From a virus, in IMG/VR virus record IMGVR_UViG_3300023434_000007, positions 1 through 30,111 of that record: DNA of 30,111 bases. One strand, given 5' to 3'. The notes below the pieces were generated by a model. It searched no databases. It was not told the DNA's origin and saw nothing but the letters and a program-made list of their open reading frames with translations. Shown piece by piece: positions 28,036-30,111 of this stretch (its first letter is position 1; every line of letters starts with the position of its first letter). The position numbers and the translations under genes are program-made.

Positions 28036-28466
28036 TGGGAAATACAACATTAGGATTTCTAGGCGATGGAGAGTATACTGAATATGTTACACTTCATGGT
28101 GATGGGAATGCTACTATTACTGATAATGATTGTAGTAAAGATTCTAGTCTTGCAATCATGCCTCTTTATTTATCCGATGCGGATGGTACCGATGTATTCG
28201 ATTATGGAGGAGTTACAAAAACAATAACTCTAACAGGGGTATATCTGAATGAATCAAAGGCAAATATTGTTGGGTGGATTGCAGATGTAGAGAACCTTCA
28301 ACAAGGTCATCAGGACAATGATTCGGGGTACCCATTATATTTTAATGATGACATAAGAGGAGGGCTATGGGTTAAAGTTTTAAGTTTTAGTTCAACATAT
28401 ACTGAGGCAGAACCAACAAAATTGAGATGGAACTTAAAGCTTGTGCAATCAAGTACAAACACATAA
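28035..28466 (+). CDS. tail protein after tape measure
   Basis: 143 residues starting MGNTTLGFLGDGEYTEYVTL. Beta-rich with VTKTITLTGVYLNESKANIV, GYPLYFNDDIRGGLWVKVLS and a final KLRWNLKLVQSS strand. The single-domain jelly-like pattern and position suggest a distal tail or tail-tip adaptor protein, but I do not recognise a specific family. Last base of the tape measure stop overlaps its ATG. Confidence 0.55.
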   Translation: MGNTTLGFLGDGEYTEYVTLHGDGNATITDNDCSKDSSLAIMPLYLSDADGTDVFDYGGVTKTITLTGVYLNESKANIVGWIADVENLQQGHQDNDSGYPLYFNDDIRGGLWVKVLSFSSTYTEAEPTKLRWNLKLVQSSTNT

Positions 28467-28972
28467 TGGGAAATAGAAGAATTTACTTAAGAAGAGAATC
28501 AAGTAAGTACGCAAAGATAGCAGGTGGTGCGATTATCACAGTGACTTCTTTATTTTTTGTTTTGATGGCGATGGGGTTTGAGATAACTGGAAGCGATGAT
28601 GTGTGTCTTGGAACTCCAGACGATCCTTGTGTTTCGTATGGTAAGATTTGTAACTTAGGACCAGACAATTATGATATTTATAACCCAGAGGAATTTAAGA
28701 TGGACTTCTCACCAGGGATCCCTGATTATTGGATTTTTTTTAAAGATGGAAGAGTCAAGAAACAATTTTTATATGACAAGGGAATACGGGCATCAACAGC
28801 AGGATGGAGATATGAGAACTTCACAAATGCAACAAAGCCAAGAAAAGATAGAATTTATGTTCACAGATTTGCGAGATATAGTTGCCAAGATTATATGCTT
28901 GTTGGGCTTAAGAGTAACCCGGACGAAACAATAGTTTGGGGAATGGAAATAAACAACGAGGTATTAAAGTGA
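28466..28972 (+). CDS. membrane-anchored protein with cysteine-containing ectodomain
   Basis: 168 residues from the TAATG start at 28466. A basic N-terminus (GNRRIYLRRESSKYAK) is followed by a membrane span at about 17-37 (GGAIITVTSLFFVLMAMGF) and an outside domain with Cys47, Cys55, Cys62 and Cys140 that could form disulfides, plus one sequon (NFT). In the tail module one expects tail-tip genes; a type II membrane anchor is unusual for a virion protein and may mean lysis, superinfection exclusion or a membrane-guided tail part. Family unknown. Confidence 0.6.
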   Translation: MGNRRIYLRRESSKYAKIAGGAIITVTSLFFVLMAMGFEITGSDDVCLGTPDDPCVSYGKICNLGPDNYDIYNPEEFKMDFSPGIPDYWIFFKDGRVKKQFLYDKGIRASTAGWRYENFTNATKPRKDRIYVHRFARYSCQDYMLVGLKSNPDETIVWGMEINNEVLK

Positions 28973-29505
28973 GATTTCAGAAAGGAAGTAAGATAAATGT
29001 TGGAAGGAAAAAAAGTAAAGAAGAAATAGATAGGAGAACAAAAACAAGACAAAAGAATGGATTTTTTAAAGATTTGGAAAAAAGAAAAAGAATATCTAAA
29101 CAAGTTTATGATAGAACACTTAAATGTCCAATTTGTAATTGTTTAATGTCTAAAAATAAAAAACATTCATGTAGGGAAATTTGGGATAAGATAAATACAA
29201 AATTTCAAAAAGGAGAATTACATAAATATTTTGATAATTGGAAATCATTGGAACCCTATGGAAAGGATTTTAATAAAGAATTGAAAAAAAATATAAGAAA
29301 AAGAGATAATTTTAGATGTCAAGAGTGTTTTAAGCATGAGAAAGAATCAAAAAGAAGATTAAGTATTCATCATATAGATTATGATAAAAACAACAGTAAA
29401 CCAGATAATTTAATTTGTTTGTGTGTTTCATGTCATGCCAAAACAAATTATACAAAAGAGAAATGGGAAAATTATTTTATAAAAAGGAGAAGTGGAAAAT
29501 GTTAA
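28969..29505 (+). CDS. free-standing HNH homing endonuclease, GTG start
   Basis: 178 residues. I choose the GTG at 28969, which overlaps the previous stop as GTGA and has GAGGT six bases upstream; the ATG at 28936 lies inside the previous gene with no ribosome site. Basic N-terminus with FQKGSKINVGRKKSKEEIDR, a first cysteine cluster (CPICNC), then the core KKNIRKRDNFRCQECFKHEK (Cys117, Cys120), SIHHIDYDKNNSKPDNL (His134, His135) and CLCVSCHAK. It is the fourth free-standing enzyme and sits at a gene junction. Confidence 0.85.
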   Translation: MRFQKGSKINVGRKKSKEEIDRRTKTRQKNGFFKDLEKRKRISKQVYDRTLKCPICNCLMSKNKKHSCREIWDKINTKFQKGELHKYFDNWKSLEPYGKDFNKELKKNIRKRDNFRCQECFKHEKESKRRLSIHHIDYDKNNSKPDNLICLCVSCHAKTNYTKEKWENYFIKRRSGKC

Positions 29506-30111
29506 AGGAAGTTTTATTTTATTCTTGGATGATTTTAATTATTTGTTCTGGGATATATATTTTTGAAGGATTGGTTATTAATCCTTCTTCTGGATTTTGT
29601 TTGGGAGATCCTTTTTGGTATGGAGTAAACGACACCGCAACAAATCTAGTAAGCGGAAATATTTCGGTAGAACTTGGAACCCCAATAAACTTCACAACAA
29701 ATCTAACCGGCGCGACAACAACGTGTGTGGATATCGACCACCCAAACTATGGAGACAACTACACATGTGGAACCCCAAACGCAAATTTTACTCTCAATAT
29801 TTCTTATTTTAGAAAAACAGAATTAAATGACAGTTCTACTTCTAAAAATATTAGTTGGGTGAATGGTGGAAATGATACGGTTTATATTAAGGGACATCAT
29901 TATGACGAGATAGAAAATGTTTCGATTAATGTTTCTGGTTATATTTCAAATGGAACATATCCCACAAATGTTAAAATATATGTAAATAATACTTTAAGTA
30001 ATAATGTTGGATTGGTTTTTGATGGAGAGATTGCCCTTGATGAATTAAATGATGGTTCTACAATCAAGAATATAACTTTTGATAAAGCTGAAACAAATAT
30101 TGAGTATTTAA
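29499..30111 (+). CDS. membrane-anchored, sequon-rich surface protein (partial)
   Basis: At least 204 residues; the frame runs off the window. It starts MLKEVLFYSWMILIICSGIY, a signal-anchor span (about 5-27), followed by a beta-rich ectodomain with repeated FTLNIS- and ENVSINVSG-type strands. I count 15 N-x-S/T sequons in the visible part, a density seen in archaeal exported glycoproteins. It overlaps the HNH stop (ATGTTAA). The Cys-containing start of the ectodomain (CLGDPFWYG) loosely resembles the beginning of the 28466 ectodomain (CLGTPDDP). Possibly an S-layer-like or receptor-interacting protein. Confidence 0.75.
   Translation, partial: MLKEVLFYSWMILIICSGIYIFEGLVINPSSGFCLGDPFWYGVNDTATNLVSGNISVELGTPINFTTNLTGATTTCVDIDHPNYGDNYTCGTPNANFTLNISYFRKTELNDSSTSKNISWVNGGNDTVYIKGHHYDEIENVSINVSGYISNGTYPTNVKIYVNNTLSNNVGLVFDGEIALDELNDGSTIKNITFDKAETNIEYL

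Noticed and set aside
29597-29812. Sense-strand 71-codon frame with basic, Asn/Lys-rich product
   Set aside because: It is a shifted reading of the membrane-anchored sequon-rich protein starting at 29499, whose frame continues beyond it and is better supported.
1-30111. tRNA genes, rRNA genes, CRISPR arrays, insertion sequences, attachment sites
   Set aside because: I saw no cloverleaf-like segment, no regularly spaced direct repeats with unique spacers, no transposase and no integrase gene in the window.

Overview
The window reads as the left part of the structural gene block of a tailed (head-tail) virus or provirus of an archaeon. The viral identity rests on a canonical run of genes, all on the + strand: small and large terminase, portal fused to a MuF-type head protein, HK97-type prohead protease with a scaffold-like tail, major capsid protein, head/neck connectors, an HK97 gp10-like neck protein, tail terminator candidate, tail tube, frameshifted tail-assembly chaperone and tape measure. 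The archaeal host is inferred from TTTAAA-type TATA boxes about 26 bases upstream of leaderless ATG codons (before 2041, 12694, 13251, 21899), T-tract terminators, an Hjc-like nuclease and a sequon-rich membrane-anchored surface protein. The DNA is AT-rich. I cannot name the host; a non-halophilic euryarchaeon or a DPANN lineage would fit.

Layout. 1-1887: DNA methyltransferase, small Cys-rich proteins and a PD-(D/E)XK nuclease. 2012-4095: a leaderless promoter driving a small basic protein, a DUF2829/Tad2-like protein, a winged-helix regulator, an HNH endonuclease and a coiled-coil protein. 4129-5557: an operator-like pair of palindromes, then eight tiny, tightly coupled accessory genes. 5559-15369: packaging and head genes. 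15480-18708: virion accessory and connector genes, including one that appears to start at AUA. 18708-21856: two fibre/adhesin-like genes. 21899-28466: neck, tail terminator, tube, chaperone, tape measure and tail protein. 28466-30111: membrane-anchored proteins and another HNH gene; the last gene runs off the window.

The standout is the homing-endonuclease load. There are four inteins (two in the terminase large subunit, one in the portal, one in the gp10-like neck protein) and four free-standing HNH genes. Only the portal intein has the textbook in-frame LAGLIDADG enzyme. Both terminase inteins carry a complete HNH endonuclease in a different reading frame, filling exactly the place of the usual endonuclease domain, while the intein frame stays open through it. 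In the neck gene the intein is broken at an A8 run: one ORF carries N-extein plus N-intein, and an overlapping -1 ORF carries HNH, C-intein and C-extein. I read this as a series of steps in which endonuclease expression is uncoupled from intein splicing, related to the known split-intein 'fractured gene' arrangement. I do not know of a description of the out-of-frame nested form.
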